From Euphorbia lathyris (taxonomy: Eukaryota; Streptophyta; Magnoliopsida; Malpighiales; Euphorbiaceae), in assembly GCF_963576675.1 (NCBI RefSeq), contig NC_088917.1, forward strand, positions 30,658,501 through 30,722,500: a stretch of DNA of 64,000 nt. Reading direction: 5' to 3'. Shown here one piece after another: positions 11,541 to 22,232 of this stretch (position 1 is its first letter; the number at the start of each line of letters is the position of its first letter). The position numbers were made by a program, and so were the translations under genes. The notes under the pieces are model-generated. The model did not search any database and had not been told where the DNA came from. It worked only from the letters and a program-made list of their open reading frames with translations.

Positions 11541-12197
11541 TGACGATTTGGCTTCGCGAAATGAGGCTTAACGAAGCATGCGAATGTAAATGTGCAGGGA
11601 AGATGATGATTTTACTTAGCGAATCGATGCTTTCGTGAAGTCTGCGAGTGAAATCATGAACTTTTCTACTCGCAGACTTCGCGAAATAATCGATTCGCTA
11701 AGCAGATCGTCACATTTCAGTCTCTTTCTCATCGCAAATCTTCGCAAAATCATCGACTGCGTGAAGTGATTTCATGGAAAACGCAGAGAAAACAATAGAT
11801 ACTTACATTTTTCGCGCCTTTCACCCTTAAAAGCGACAATAACAATGATAAACTGGAAAAAATGATGGAAATAACGTAGAATAACCATTTTTTGATGGTA
11901 ACAAGAAGAAAGAAACCAAGTAACGAGCAAGAACGTGAAGATGAAGAACCATGACTTCGTTTTCTAGGATTAGGAAGATGAAGAATCAAGAGATGAAGAG
12001 AGGAAGAAGAGAAATACATTATGATTTGGAGAAATGGTGCAGATTTCGTGCAATTTAAAGGAAGATAGGAAGATCAAAAGTCTGGGAATCATTAATGGAG
12101 GAGCCAACCGTTTCGCGTAACCAAGGAGAAGGGGGGCGTGACCGTTCACGTAAGAGGAAAGTGGAAAGGTTAGGGGTATTATGGGAAAGTCACACAA
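11541..12197. repeat. Repeat-like region rich in CTTCGCGAA-type words
   Basis: Variants of CTTCGCGAAAT, TTCGTGAAG and CGATTCGC recur in both orientations between about 11545 and 11770, around one strong hairpin. The rest has two overlapping small minus-strand ORFs with no recognisable domain. I read this as part of an unclassified transposon, not as a gene. Confidence 0.45.
11615..11702. repeat. Hairpin with 35-base arms
   Basis: The arm 11615-11649 and the complement of 11668-11702 agree at 32 of 35 positions, with an 18-base loop. Confidence 0.85.
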
Positions 12198-12595
12198 AAA
12201 CAGTCTAGTTATATAGTAGGTTGAGTAAATGAGTTAAATATGTAAATGTGCCTCCTATTTGACCCAGTTTTATAATTTTTTCTATAAACAAATATTATAG
12301 TAAATGAATCAAATAACTCAAATGACCTATTCATTTACTTGACAAAAGTTTACAAAAACCATTGTGTTTAGGATACAACACTAACACTATGGAGCCAAAT
12401 GTTTCATTTTCCAAAATATAATTTTGGGAGCTTTCTCTTTTTAAACATTTACTTTCTCTTTCCTCAGTAAACAATACCTAAATGATGTCAAAATTAAAAA
12501 GTTGAAGAATTAAAGTTGCTTAGAATATTATCAATTCTTGGAATTTTAATTTTAAGGTCGTCAGCGATCAGCAAAGGAAAAAACTTCAGTCATGA
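12198..12595. other. Non-coding spacer
   Basis: AT-rich, with no ORF or family recognised. Confidence 0.35.
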
Positions 12596-13110
12596 GTATC
12601 AATGACGAATCCAGGACTTGAGGGAGGGGGGCAAAACTCTATGTAATTTTTTTAGACAAAATAACATTAATTGAACAAAATATACTTTAGTATATAATTG
12701 CTATTTGATACAAAATGTCTTAAAATTAAAAAAAAAAACTTCTAATGCTAAGTAGATCGACGATTACGAGGTGGCAATTGACATCTACGATCTATCATAA
12801 CTTGAAAACGATCCAAAATATCTTCATTATCAATGTTGATGAAGATATCCTTCGAGCTAAATACTACGAAACAGTCATTCAGCCAATCATCTGACATTCG
12901 ATTTCTCAAATCGGTCTTTACAAATATTCATTGCTGAAAATACTCTTTCAACAGAAGCTGTTGCAACTGGTAAAAGCAATGCCAATTCAATTAGGCAATA
13001 CACCAATGGAAAAGTTTGATCTTTTCCAATTGAAACCATCTTCTTTGAAAGACATCCTAAATCTTCAACAACAGCAAAGTTTATATCTCTTTTAACACAA
13101 ATTTATCCAT
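12596..13110 (-). pseudogene. hAT transposase C-terminal remnant (TTF-type zinc-finger class)
   Basis: Reading the minus strand from about 13110 gives a decayed hAT dimerisation region of the TTF-type zinc-finger transposase class. Recognisable parts are a frame with PVATASVERVFSA-like content (about 12930-12970), then LRNRMSDDWLNDCFVVF and DIFINIDNEDILDRFQ (about 12790-12910). The frame is broken and the N-terminal two thirds are missing. The 3' flank (12598-12735) recurs inverted at 25565-25745, so both come from the same transposon family. Confidence 0.75.
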
Positions 13111-13134
13111 TAACCTACATAAATGAATTAAACA

Positions 13135-13270
13135 AATTCAATTCAATAATGCCAAATCAATTCAATTAACAATACCAAACCAATTCAATCAATAATGCCA
13201 AATCAATTCAATTCAATTCAATAAATACCAAATCAATTCAATCAATAATGCCAAATCAATTCAACCAATT
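13135..13270. repeat. Degenerate tandem repeat
   Basis: Units resembling CAATAATGCCAAATCAATTC repeat about five times with variation. It lies between the hAT remnant and the GC-rich block at 13439-13593 and may be an intron of the former transposase gene. Confidence 0.6.
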
Positions 13271-13438
13271 CAATCCATCAACCTAAAATTAAGAATAACC
13301 TAAAATTAATAACAATCTATCAATCAATATCCATTAACCTAAAATTAAGAACAAACTAACTATCAATAAATATCCATTAACCTAAAATGAATTTAACCTA
13401 AAATTTAAATTAAAGGACAAAAAGAAGTTAAACTAACC

Positions 13439-13593
13439 TGGCAGGGGCGGATTGGAGATGATGGTGGCCGTCGGCCGGTCGAAGAGGCAGGGGCGAAGAC
13501 GCGTCGGAAAGGAGAGGAGGAGTGGTGCATGCGTTTGCTGTGGAGTGGAGGAGGAGAGGAGAAGCGAGCAGGTGCGAGGAGAAGGGATATATT
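13439..13593. other. GC-rich block, possible 5' exon of the hAT transposon
   Basis: Strikingly GC-rich against its AT-rich surroundings. On the minus strand it ends CCTGCCAG followed by GTTAG, a good splice donor, which suggests a non-coding first exon of the adjacent hAT gene. The minus-strand ORF here is low-complexity P/S/R and I do not call it a protein. Confidence 0.35.
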
Positions 13594-13785
13594 CAGGGCC
13601 GGTCCTGACAATTTAGGGGCCCTAGGCAAAATAAGCCGTAAGGGCTCTTTAATATAAAATTTACTAATTAAAATGTAAAGGTTGGGTAGGTCTTTTAATT
13701 TTTTTTATCAATGAGCTTTAAGAAAGAATTCGACCATCTTGTATGATTTTTTCAATGTCTATATTAAAAAAAATTAACTTTCATA
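13594..13785. mobile_element. hAT-type terminal sequence
   Basis: Begins CAGGGCCGGTCCTGAC followed by AGGGGCCCTAGGC, the terminal signature of a common plant hAT family. A related end in the opposite sense occurs at about 23220-23289. The flanking 8-mers (GATATATT here) do not match, so I cannot show that the two are ends of one element. Confidence 0.6.
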
Positions 13786-14100
13786 CACTATAAGAAAAAT
13801 AAAGATCTGCAACGAAAATTTGAGACGAAAAGTATATCTATAGGAAATATAGGAAACAACTACGCAATCTCCTATATAACGTAAAATGTAGGCGATTTTT
13901 GGAGGGAAGATTCCCTCCATAACTCACCTACAAAATAATTGTTTCTTCTATGCATTTATTTGTAGAAGTTAAATAATAATAATAATAATAATATATACTT
14001 TATGTATTTGTTTTTTCTCCTTATTTTTCTCTTTTAATTAAAAAAAAATAGTGATGATAAAATTACACATAATAATTATTTACAGCAACATTATTAATTT
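13786..14100. mobile_element. CACTA-like left terminus, truncated
   Basis: Starts CACTATAAGAAAA with following GACGAAAA and CCTACAAAAT words typical of CACTA subterminal regions. No matching right end was found before the LINE begins, so it is a fragment and a different family from the complete element at 15500. Confidence 0.5.
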
Positions 14101-14279
14101 TTTTAGATTTTTTTTTATAGAAATTGGGACGAGACAGAACTAGGGCGGGGTGAGCACCCATGGCCCAAGAACTGACAAACCCGCAATATATTAAAAAAAG
14201 AAAAAAGTGAATGTTTGAACAAAAGGAGAGGCAGGAGAACAAACAACAAGAAGAGGGGAGGAGAAAAAATTAGAAAAAA

Positions 14280-15120
14280 TTAAGAGAAACGCAAATGTGA
14301 AATACTACAAATGTCATCATTGATAAACCTGTGGCAAAAATCAGGAGCGGAAGGCCACCAATTGACCATTGAAGAAGAGACTCCAAATTTTGTCACAGCG
14401 TCAGCAACTCTATTTCCTTCCCTGAAGATGTGAGAAAAGAGAATGTTCATCCTAGAGCAAATACTGAGACAGTGCAACCATTCTTGTCGAATACTCCAAG
14501 GAATATCCATGGAACGATGTCTAAGCAGATTAATAACGTACATTGAGTCTGACTCAACCCAAAGCTGATGCCAATTTTTCTCCCAAGCGAGTTCGATTGC
14601 GAAAATAGTGGCTCTCAATTCAGCCATATAAGGAAAAAAAGGAGGGGTAGAAAAAGCAAAACAACCTTTGGGAAAACCTCGATAGTTGCGAAAAATACCA
14701 CCCGCTCCAGCCTCGCCATGAGTGCCAAAAGTAGAGTCACCCACATTGACTTTAACCCAACCCGGGGGAGGTTTAAGCCAGTGGACCAGAATAATGTTTG
14801 GAGCAGGAGGCGGCCTAGGAGAAGCAAGAATATTGGATAAGATAACAGCATCTCTCCACGAAGAGCAAAAACCTTGAGAAAAGACAAAGGGCTCGCGAAT
14901 CAATCGAAATAGCTTGACCTTCGAGTGCTGAATAGAAGGAGAAACATCTTTATAGATTGCTTCATTCCGACAATGCCAGATTAACCAGATGCAAGTGATA
15001 GCGGCAACACGCCAGATTGTCGACACCTGGGAGCCAAAATGAATGCTATGGAGATTGTTGAAGAAGTGGATAAATTGGGAATGTCGAGGTAAAGAGCAGG
15101 AAAAATGAATCTCAAGGGCC
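14280..15120 (-). pseudogene. LINE ORF2 C-terminus: reverse-transcriptase zinc-binding tail and RNase H
   Basis: From about 15120 the frame carries a tryptophan-rich linker (TIWRVAAITCIWLIW) and then a type-1 RNase H domain (about 14800-14360). The acidic residues are visible at MAELRA (Glu), WVESDS (Asp) and NRVADA (Asp). The first motif reads VNVGDSTFG instead of the usual TDGA pattern, so the first catalytic Asp appears displaced. The upstream join replaces endonuclease and reverse transcriptase. It ends in the usual plant LINE fashion shortly before the A-rich tail. Confidence 0.85.
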
Positions 15121-15122
15121 CT

Positions 15123-15496
15123 CTAAAGAGAATCTCGGGGCTCAGGAGATCCCATCTTCTGCTTCCCATTTCTTTGCTTAAGTTCAACATGCTCTTCACG
15201 ACGAAGGTTCCTCCTACAAGCTCCAGCAGAATGACCAATGGAATGGCAAATGGAGCATAAGTCCGGAAGTCTTTCATATTCGAGAGTAATCCAATGCATT
15301 GAGGTGTCAGTATCCACCCGTAGCTTGTATTGAATTTCCTTAGAAAGCTCCACATCAATCAAGATATGAGCATAGTGACCCATTTCACCCTCCACAGTAT
15401 TCTTATCAAAACGAAAGGGCACCCCAATTGCTCTTGCAATGCTTACCATGATCCGCTTATCCCAGAATTCCTAAGGAAGATTGTAGAAGCGGACCC
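15123..15496 (-). pseudogene. LINE ORF1, C-terminal part (DUF4283 end and CCHC knuckle)
   Basis: Continues the ORF1 frame left of the CACTA insertion: WVRFYNLP, one TAG, EFWDKRIMVSIARAIG, then the zinc knuckle CSICHSIGHSAGAC (C-x2-C-x4-H-x4-C). This is the standard nucleic-acid-binding ORF1 of plant L1 elements. Confidence 0.85.
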
Positions 15497-15514
15497 ATAC
15501 ACTACAAGAAAGTT

Positions 15515-15840
15515 GACTTTTTGTGGGGAAAAAATAGTGGGGAAATATGTTTCCCCATTAAAAATAATAAATTTGTGGGGATTTATAAATTCTCCACGAA
15601 ATAATACATATTTGTGGGGAGTAGAATATTTCGCCACAAATTTTTATATATTTGTGGGGAGTAAAATATTTCGCCACAAAAGTTTACATATTTGTGGGGA
15701 GCATATAATTTCGCCACAAAGTTTAAAATATTTGTGGGGAAATTCGTATTTCACCACTGAAAATATAATACATTAGTGGGGAGAATTGAAATTCTCCACA
15801 AAAATATAAAATGTTAGTGGGGAGTTTATAAATTCTCCAT
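15515..15840. repeat. CACTA left subterminal repeat array
   Basis: About seven units containing TTTGTGGGGA and TTTCGCCACAAA, spaced about 40-60 bases apart, mirrored at the right end. Confidence 0.85.
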
Positions 15841-16559
15841 TATATTAATTAATATGTTTTTTTAAGTGTTTACTCTATTACTATTATGAATTTAAACTAA
15901 TTAGTAAATATTAGTATTATATTAAAAATTATGTAGATAGAAAATTTAAAAAATAAATATTTCACTGTAATTTTTTTTGAAACTTATAATAATTAATTTT
16001 GTGATGTATATATCATATTAATTTACAGAATTATTTACAATTTTAATTTTATTAATAAATTCAAGTTTTAAGAAATATTTAATTTAATTTAATTAATTAA
16101 TTAACAATATAAATATTCTTTTAATAATATAATATAATTTTTTTATGAATATCTACTTATTATTGTTTTTTATGAATATATATATATATTTTTTTTTCTT
16201 CCCATAAATATTTTCTTTTTTTGGATTTTTTAACAAACAAACAAAAACAATGGGGTACAATTTGAATCATTTGACTATAATGTCGGGATTTTTTTTTATT
16301 TTACTTGATAATTAACTACGGAAACTATACCATGCGATGCATTTAATAAAAAAATAGAAAAAATATACTTAATTTTATAGTTAAAAACAATATTAATAAA
16401 AAAATAGCTAAACCATATTTAACAATTACATAATGCTAGTTCTTTTACCATTTTTAGAATGTTTTAAATATAAAATATAATTTAATGTTTAGTGTAATAT
16501 AAAAATATAAAAATAAAATTTCATAAAAAAAATAATAATTTAATATTTACAACCCAAAT
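15841..16559. other. AT-rich CACTA interior
   Basis: Very AT-rich. No ORF or repeat family recognised. Confidence 0.5.
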
Positions 16560-17300
16560 ATTGAAATAGGGAAGATGTTGAAATTGAAAACCCTATTTCC
16601 CCTTTTCCCAGCCCCTCCTTTATCCCGCTTGTTTTCCAATTTTCCCATTTTGGTTTCCCGCTCCCCTTTCTACCTCCCCCCTTTCTACTTGCCCTATTCT
16701 CCGTCTTTCAATTAGGCCAACAAAATCCCAAATTCTCCATTCACATTCTCTTCTAAGATAACCCATCTGCCTCGACTGCACTATAGTCACCAGCACTTGG
16801 GTTCATCGGCTCCCTCCTTCTTGTTGGCTTGCCCCCGCTCCCTTTCCTTTTGAGGCTTTCCGCAACGCAATCACAGCTGTAGTCCCTCGTCGATCTTTAT
16901 TGAAGCCATTAGCCATTTGAAGCTCGATCCCTCATCTCTCCGTTAAGATAGCCGAGTCAATTTCATTCATGTAAGTATGAACCCTAATTTTATGGAATTG
17001 AAACTTCAAATGAGATTTTGACATGAAATATGGAATTCTGGGTGATTCGAGTAAACATATGCCTAAGAAACAATTGATGTTACCTTGATTTGTGTCTTTA
17101 TGTACTTTATAGTCAGTCTCTAACTCGAACCCAGTAAATTGTTGCATTAACCCAACTCTTCTCACATGATTTAACAAACTGTCCTAGTTGTTTCTTATTT
17201 CTTCTATTGAGATGCCATTTGATCCAATTGTAAATGTAATTCTAGGCTAGAACTACTTTATTACATGATCAACGTGCGTATTGCTAATATTCTAAATATT
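16560..17300 (+). other. Possible captured 5' UTR or first exon in the CACTA element
   Basis: A pyrimidine-rich block (CCCTATTTCCCCTTTTCCCAG, then CTCCC runs) shifts to balanced sequence and ends near CATTCATGTAAGTATG at about 16968-16980, a good splice donor. The composition resembles a plant 5' UTR and first exon, in the same orientation as the UPL-like exons downstream. It may be the captured gene's start, but no protein match is visible. Confidence 0.35.
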
Positions 17301-17334
17301 TGCTTTTGTCCCTTTATGACACTTTGAACCAAAA

Positions 17335-17418
17335 AATTAGATTCAAATTACTTCACATGCATCAGAGCTATGCTCTCTAGCATAGCTTTGATCCATGTGA
17401 AGTAATTTGAATCTAATT
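17335..17418. repeat. 84-base near-perfect hairpin
   Basis: Arms of 40 bases (beginning AATTAGATTCAAATTACTTC) pair with only two mismatches around a 4-base CTCT loop. It lies inside the CACTA element. It could be a tiny foldback insertion or a small-RNA precursor. Confidence 0.9.
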
Positions 17419-17871
17419 GCATATACAAAGAAGTAAAAGATATTTAAGTTTTTAGTATACAACTTATGGAGTTAAAAAATCCTTTCTAAGATACTCCACC
17501 AACTATTTATAAAAATTCCATCTGATTCTACTTGTCAAGTTTTCATTTTATTTCATCAATTTGATGTGTTGTAGTAAGGAAGTTCCAAGAATTTCATTTA
17601 TATGATCAATTTGATGCATTTAAAGGTTCAAAATGGTTATTTGGTATTGTCTTTTACTTTTAAAGTTTCTACATGGTAATCAAATGTCATGTAGATAAAC
17701 TTGAGTGATTTATTAGTTGGCTGCAATCAATTTTGTTTGATGGCAACAGATAGTGCTCAAAGTTTTGCAAGGAGGGATAGCATCTTGAGAATTTTCATTG
17801 AACAATAAGTAAGATACTGCATACTTTATATGGGGAGAAAGTTCTTATGTGTTATCTATTGTCTCCTAAAT

Positions 17872-18508
17872 AAGTCTAAAGCCGAGTTGTCTACTTTAGA
17901 TCGGAAGAGGATAATCGATGCTGGCAGTATTTTACTGCAGTTGCCACTACCTGATTTGCGCAGTCTGTGCAGCCTTCTTGGTCGTGAATGGTACTATTCA
18001 GACTACTGATATCTGAATATTCTGTCTTGTTTTTCTTTTATAACTTGTGATGATGAGCAATGCACCGGTCATCTGTTTCTGTATCTTCTCTTTTCCTGCC
18101 CTGTTTTCTCCAGTTCTGTTTTTGTTGTTACAATGCAATGTAGGTGACAGTGAGATCTAATATTTTATGTTAACTGATTTAGGCAGTCTGATAAAGTTTA
18201 TATGCTAGCTGGAGAAGTGCTGAAGCAGTTGGCTTCAGTGGCAACATCACACTGGAAGTTTGTTACATCTGAACTTTCAGTATTAGCTCATAGTTTAAGC
18301 AATTCAGTTGTTAGTGAACTTGTCACCCTGAGTAATACACATGTTGGGTCTCAGTTTTGGATCCATGGTTGGTGCTGATAGTCTTTGAGTGCTACAGGCA
18401 CTCAGCTCACTTACCTCTTCTAGTGTTGATGAGAATGTGGCGCTGGAAGGTGATGAAGAACAAGAGGAGAAAATCATCATGTGGAACTTAATTGTTGCAC
18501 TTGAGCCA
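17872..18508 (+). pseudogene. Captured fragment of a UPL1/UPL2-type HECT E3 ubiquitin ligase gene
   Basis: Two exons separated by an intron resemble the region of plant UPL1/UPL2 upstream of the catalytic HECT domain. Exon 17872-17990 reads STLDRKRIIDAGSILLQLPL and DLRSLCSLLGRE, then a GT donor. Exon 18187-18508 follows a CAG acceptor and reads SDKVYMLAGEVLKQLASVA, SELSVLAHSLSNSVVSELVT and, after a two-base loss near 18341, GSMVGADSL, TGA (18386-18388, from an Arg codon), VLQALSSLTSS and DEEQEEKIIMWNL. The order matches the ligase family. No HECT domain or ubiquitin-binding region is present, so it is a captured, decayed gene piece inside the CACTA element. Confidence 0.8.
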
Positions 18509-19525
18509 ATTGACATTATCGACAATGAAACAAGAAGAGAGAAATTGGGCAAATACAGAATTTCGGAGTTAGAACAACAGTCGTTGGCTATGGATTGGGC
18601 AAACATAGAATTTCAGAGTTAGAACAAGGAACAAGGAAACGATGGAGTTAAATGTGGATCTGGTAAGATCTTTACAGCATTTGGATTCTCTTTCCACAAA
18701 ATGCTGCTCTCAAAACCCTTATTTCTTGTATTTATTTCTTTCCTAATATTGAAATTATCAAGTTCAGGTGAAACATAATCATCTGCTGAATGCAAAGAAA
18801 AAGAAATAGAAATTGTTACGAGTAGAACGCTCAAATGTGTCGAGGTCCCCCAAAAAGTGAGAGGGCAATGAATGCTGCTAGAAAGTACATGCCTAAAAAT
18901 CCTTCTTTTGTGGTTATGTTATCTCGATATAATTTTCATAATACCAGACTGATAAGCCTTATATGTCAATGAATGAAGCCTTTCAGTTTTTCCATTGAAA
19001 TAAGATATAGTTGTAGCTCATCCTACATTATATTGCATTAACTGCTGATTAGTTTTTCCAGGTATCTAAATGAAGCTCGTAGGCATATGAAGGCTAAGCT
19101 AAAGATTCGACAGGCGAAAACATCAAGTTGCTGATGGAAAGGAGCTTCCTTTTCACTGCATAAGGTTTCGTTCTTTATTTCTTAAATTCCATTAGAAATT
19201 GAATTGAGTTCCTCCAAAATATAGCCAAATGAATGTTTCCAACAAGGAATAGTTCTAGAAATTACAATTAATTTGCATATGAAAAATGGGGGAAATTTAC
19301 ACCATTGCCTGTTAACTTTGGTTTTACTTTCTTTACGACTATTTATTTCAAAATTCTTGAACTTTTGAGGTTTCAAGTTATTTAGGTGTTGGTTGGTTAT
19401 GAGAGGTGGATGTTTATAGAGAATATCTGGAAATGTCTATTAGAATATACAACTTACAATTTCTAGATTATGATTCTTTTTTATTATTACTTGTTTGAAG
19501 GAGGAATGCTAGGAGTATGCAATCA
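18509..19525 (+). other. CACTA interior, possible further captured exon
   Basis: After the UPL-like homology ends, a short stretch near 19061-19140 follows a plausible acceptor (TTTTTCCAG) and reads YLNEARRHMKAKLKIRQAK. I cannot assign it to a family. The rest shows nothing. Confidence 0.3.
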
Positions 19526-19529
19526 AATG

Positions 19530-20430
19530 GGTGTTTCTGTTTGAATATGTCTGCTATTTCATTGTTGTTACAATTGTTTTTGTCTGCTTTTTGCTGCTGT
19601 TTGGATTGCTGCTATAGTTAAAGGATGTCCAACCTGTATCCATTTGGTGAGAACTTCATGCTGTGTTTTGTAGGATGTCAAACTTGATCTTCAGATCCAT
19701 TTGGTGACAAATTTTCACCATGGTTATCAATAACATTTCAGTATCTTTCTTGTTGATTTAACAACAAAATCTTCATTGTTCTGTTCTTCATTTTTCCATG
19801 TCAACATGGTCAATGATTATTCAATGAGATAAGGTGCAAAAATGCCCCTAAAGTTTACACCTAGGAGCAATTTTACCCCTAATGCTTTAAATGGTGCAAT
19901 TTTACCCTTGACGTAGGTAACAAAGAGCAATTTTGCCCCTAATGTGTTGACAAGTTGAGTCAATTGGAGAAATTATTCATCAAATTATCTTCTCGGTAAA
20001 ATTGCTCTTGGCTGTCAACATTAGGAGTAAAATTGCACCATTTTAGACATTAAGGGTAAATTGCTCCTACCCGTAAAGGTTAGATGCATTTTTGCACCTT
20101 ATCCCATTGTTCAATATAAATGGCCTCATACAAGTGCTTTTCAAGTTATGTGAGTTAGAACTGCAAAATAATTTCTCCGTTGAATTCAATAGTTAAAAAA
20201 ATAAAAGGTACAATCCTACAAATAAAGAAAAATCTATACAATTTCTACTCTTCCATTTCCATATTTGGTGATTCAAGTGGTTGTCTCTGTTTGAAAATGT
20301 CTGCTATTTCAATTGCTATTATAATTGTTTTGTTCTGCCTTTTGTTGCTATTTGGATTGATCTTATAGGTAACAGATGTCCAAACTGGATCCATTTAGTG
20401 AGAACTATATGCTGTGTTTTGTAGGATGTC
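19530..20430. repeat. Direct duplication of about 160 bases (19530-19690 and 20275-20430)
   Basis: Both units share TCTGTTTGAA-ATGTCTGCTATTTCA and GTGAGAAC-T-ATGCTGTGTTTTGTAGGATGTC. They are separated by about 585 bases that include the foldback element at 19829-20105. The second unit itself contains a tandem repeat of ATGTCCAAACTGGATCC. Confidence 0.75.
19829..20105. mobile_element. Short TIR element, family B (AAGGTGCAAAAATGCCCC ends)
   Basis: The inverted ends start GATAAGGTGCAAAAATGC and both extend through AGGAGCAATTTTACCC-type words. Same family as the larger element at 23617-25543. No coding capacity. Confidence 0.75.
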
Positions 20431-21189
20431 CAAACTGGATCCAAATCGGGAGGGTATTTTCTAGTACATTTGATATTGATGTCTTGTTGACATATGAAAA
20501 TTGGCTTATATTTGAAATAACTCTTAACTCAGTATTGAAAATATTTAGTTTGAAGTTTTGGAAATTGGACATGTTTCCTTTATGTGATTGATTACCTGTT
20601 TCCTTTTTACAATAGTCTTATTTCATGTTTTCAGAAATAAGGCAAACACTATATGAACACAATGTATATTGGTCTGTTGTTTTCTCTTTTCTAAAGTTAA
20701 AGGTTCATTTGAGTTTCAATGCATTAAGTTTTGTTTATTATCAAACTATTGCATTCCCCGCAATTATTTGTAGGTTTAATCACAACCAAATGTACCTTTA
20801 AAGCTGATAAGATTATAATTAATTTTCTTTTATTTTTCTTTCACTTTTAATAGGTGAATGAAGACAAGAAGAAAATGAAATCGTGATCATGTATAGTTGA
20901 ACGATGTTATTAAATTGCTGGAACCTCGCTATTTTTTTTTGTCCATTTTGTAAAGCTGTTTTCAATTTTTGTAACTAATATAATTTTATTATTAATGATA
21001 TATAATTATTAGTTTTAGTCTCTATATTAATTTTGTTTTGACAATTTATTTAAATTCATTTACATTCTTAATATATACAATATTTAGTAATAAATATCTA
21101 AATAAATCAAATAATAATAAAAGTAAAAATGGTAATGGGGATATTTGTTTATGTAAGGGATTTTATTTTTCCATATAAAGTTAGAATTG
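20431..21189. other. CACTA interior, no gene seen
   Basis: AT-rich. The small ORF at 20376-20591 is not supported by any family. Confidence 0.4.
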
Positions 21190-21560
21190 TGGGGTATTCA
21201 TATTTCCCCACATATAAGTAGCAATATTAGTGGGGAAATGTTCCCCACAAAAAACATTATTATTTGTGGCGAAATGCAAATCGCCACAGAACAATATGAT
21301 AATTAGTGGGGAAATTTTCCCCATAAAAAGTGGGTCTAGTGTGGCGGATCGGAATCGCCACAGAAAATAATGTCTTTTTGTGGCGAATTTTAATTTCGCC
21401 ACAATTTTGTCTCTACTGTGACAAACGAAATTTTCGCCAAAATTATCTTTAACGTCGCTCTAACAGTGGCGATCATGTGGCGAAATTTTTTTCGCCACAA
21501 AATGCCTTTAGTGGCGAAATTTGGACTTTCTGTGGGGAAAAAATTCCCCACAAAAAAGCT
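21190..21560. repeat. CACTA right subterminal repeat array
   Basis: Repeated GTGGGGAAA, TTCCCCACAAA and TGGCGAAAT words in both orientations, complementary to the left array. Confidence 0.85.
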
Positions 21561-21577
21561 GTTTTCTTGTAGTGATA

Positions 21578-22232
21578 CCTGAGCAGAAGTGGATTTGTGA
21601 GAGTCCGGGTTAAATCCCGGGCTCCAAGGAATAAAGCGCATAATCCCCGGCCTAAGAGCAATGGCACCACGACTCCAAACAGATTGGAGAGTCTCTCCGG
21701 ACGAAAGAATGATGTGGTAAAAACCTCTACCCAGAGAAATCAATTTCCAATTAGGAGAACAACCCCAAATAGCTGAAAGTTTGGCCTTCAAGTCCGACTG
21801 CTTCCAAGGAGATTCCCCTTTAGCAAGAGTGATACGGCCGATAATAGAATGTTTACAAAGATTGAGCCTTTCTTTGTAAATATCTTGTTGTATTTTGACG
21901 GTTTTAAAACCGCCTTCTTCGGATATAAAAGATCGATCCACAGGGGGAGGAACATCCAGAGAAAAAGCTGCAGAAGTAACATTACCAACAAGTGTAGCCG
22001 CATAGGACCTAGGTCCAGCAGAGGGCCCTGATCCCGAAGGAGGACAAATCGCAGCATTACTAGATCCAGGCAAGACATTTTTCAAAAAAGAGGATCTAGA
22101 AAAAAGATGAGCAATGGAACAATCCATCTCCATCAGATCTACAAGAACCGACCAAACAACTAGCCTCACAAACCCAAGAAAACAGAAACTGTCAAACCGA
22201 ACAAAATTTTGAAAACACAGGTTTGCAAACAC
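21578..22232 (-). pseudogene. LINE ORF1, N-terminal part
   Basis: Open on the minus strand from the ATG at 22232 (an alternative is MEMDCSIAHLF near 22133) to the CACTA insertion. After a proline/serine-rich leader (SGSGPSAGPRSYAATLVG) it enters a DUF4283 RNA-binding region (IIGRITLAKGESPWK, LKAKLSAIWG, FYHIILSSGETLQSVW, then PWSPGFNPD). The frame joins directly to the piece at 15123-15496 once the CACTA element is ignored. Confidence 0.85.

Larger units (their letters stand above)
15500..21574. mobile_element. Complete CACTA (En/Spm) element carrying host gene fragments
   Basis: Left end CACTACAAGAAAG, right end complementary (CTTGTAGTG). The 3-bp target duplication ATA lies at 15497-15499 and 21575-21577. 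Subterminal arrays of TGTGGGGA and TTTCGCCACAAA words occupy 15515-15840 and 21190-21560, as expected for transposase binding sites. The element is 6075 bases. I find no TNPD or TNPA transposase, so it is non-autonomous. The interior carries decayed exons of a UPL1/UPL2-type HECT ligase gene, an 84-base hairpin, a foldback insert and a direct duplication. The LINE reading frame is continuous across the site when one ATA copy is ignored, which confirms the boundaries. Confidence 0.92.

Noticed and set aside
13405..13629. Proline/serine-rich minus-strand ORF
   Set aside because: Low-complexity translation of a GC-rich transposon block; no domain, and a splice donor lies inside.
13786..14100. 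Left end of a second complete CACTA element
   Set aside because: No matching right end or target duplication was found, so it is reported only as a truncated terminus.
18304..18606. Minus-strand ORF opposite the UPL-like exons
   Set aside because: It mirrors the plus-strand exon, which has clear family similarity; the antisense protein has none.
19829..20105. 9-bp target duplication around the short family B element
   Set aside because: The flanking 9-mers do not match convincingly, so no duplication is claimed.
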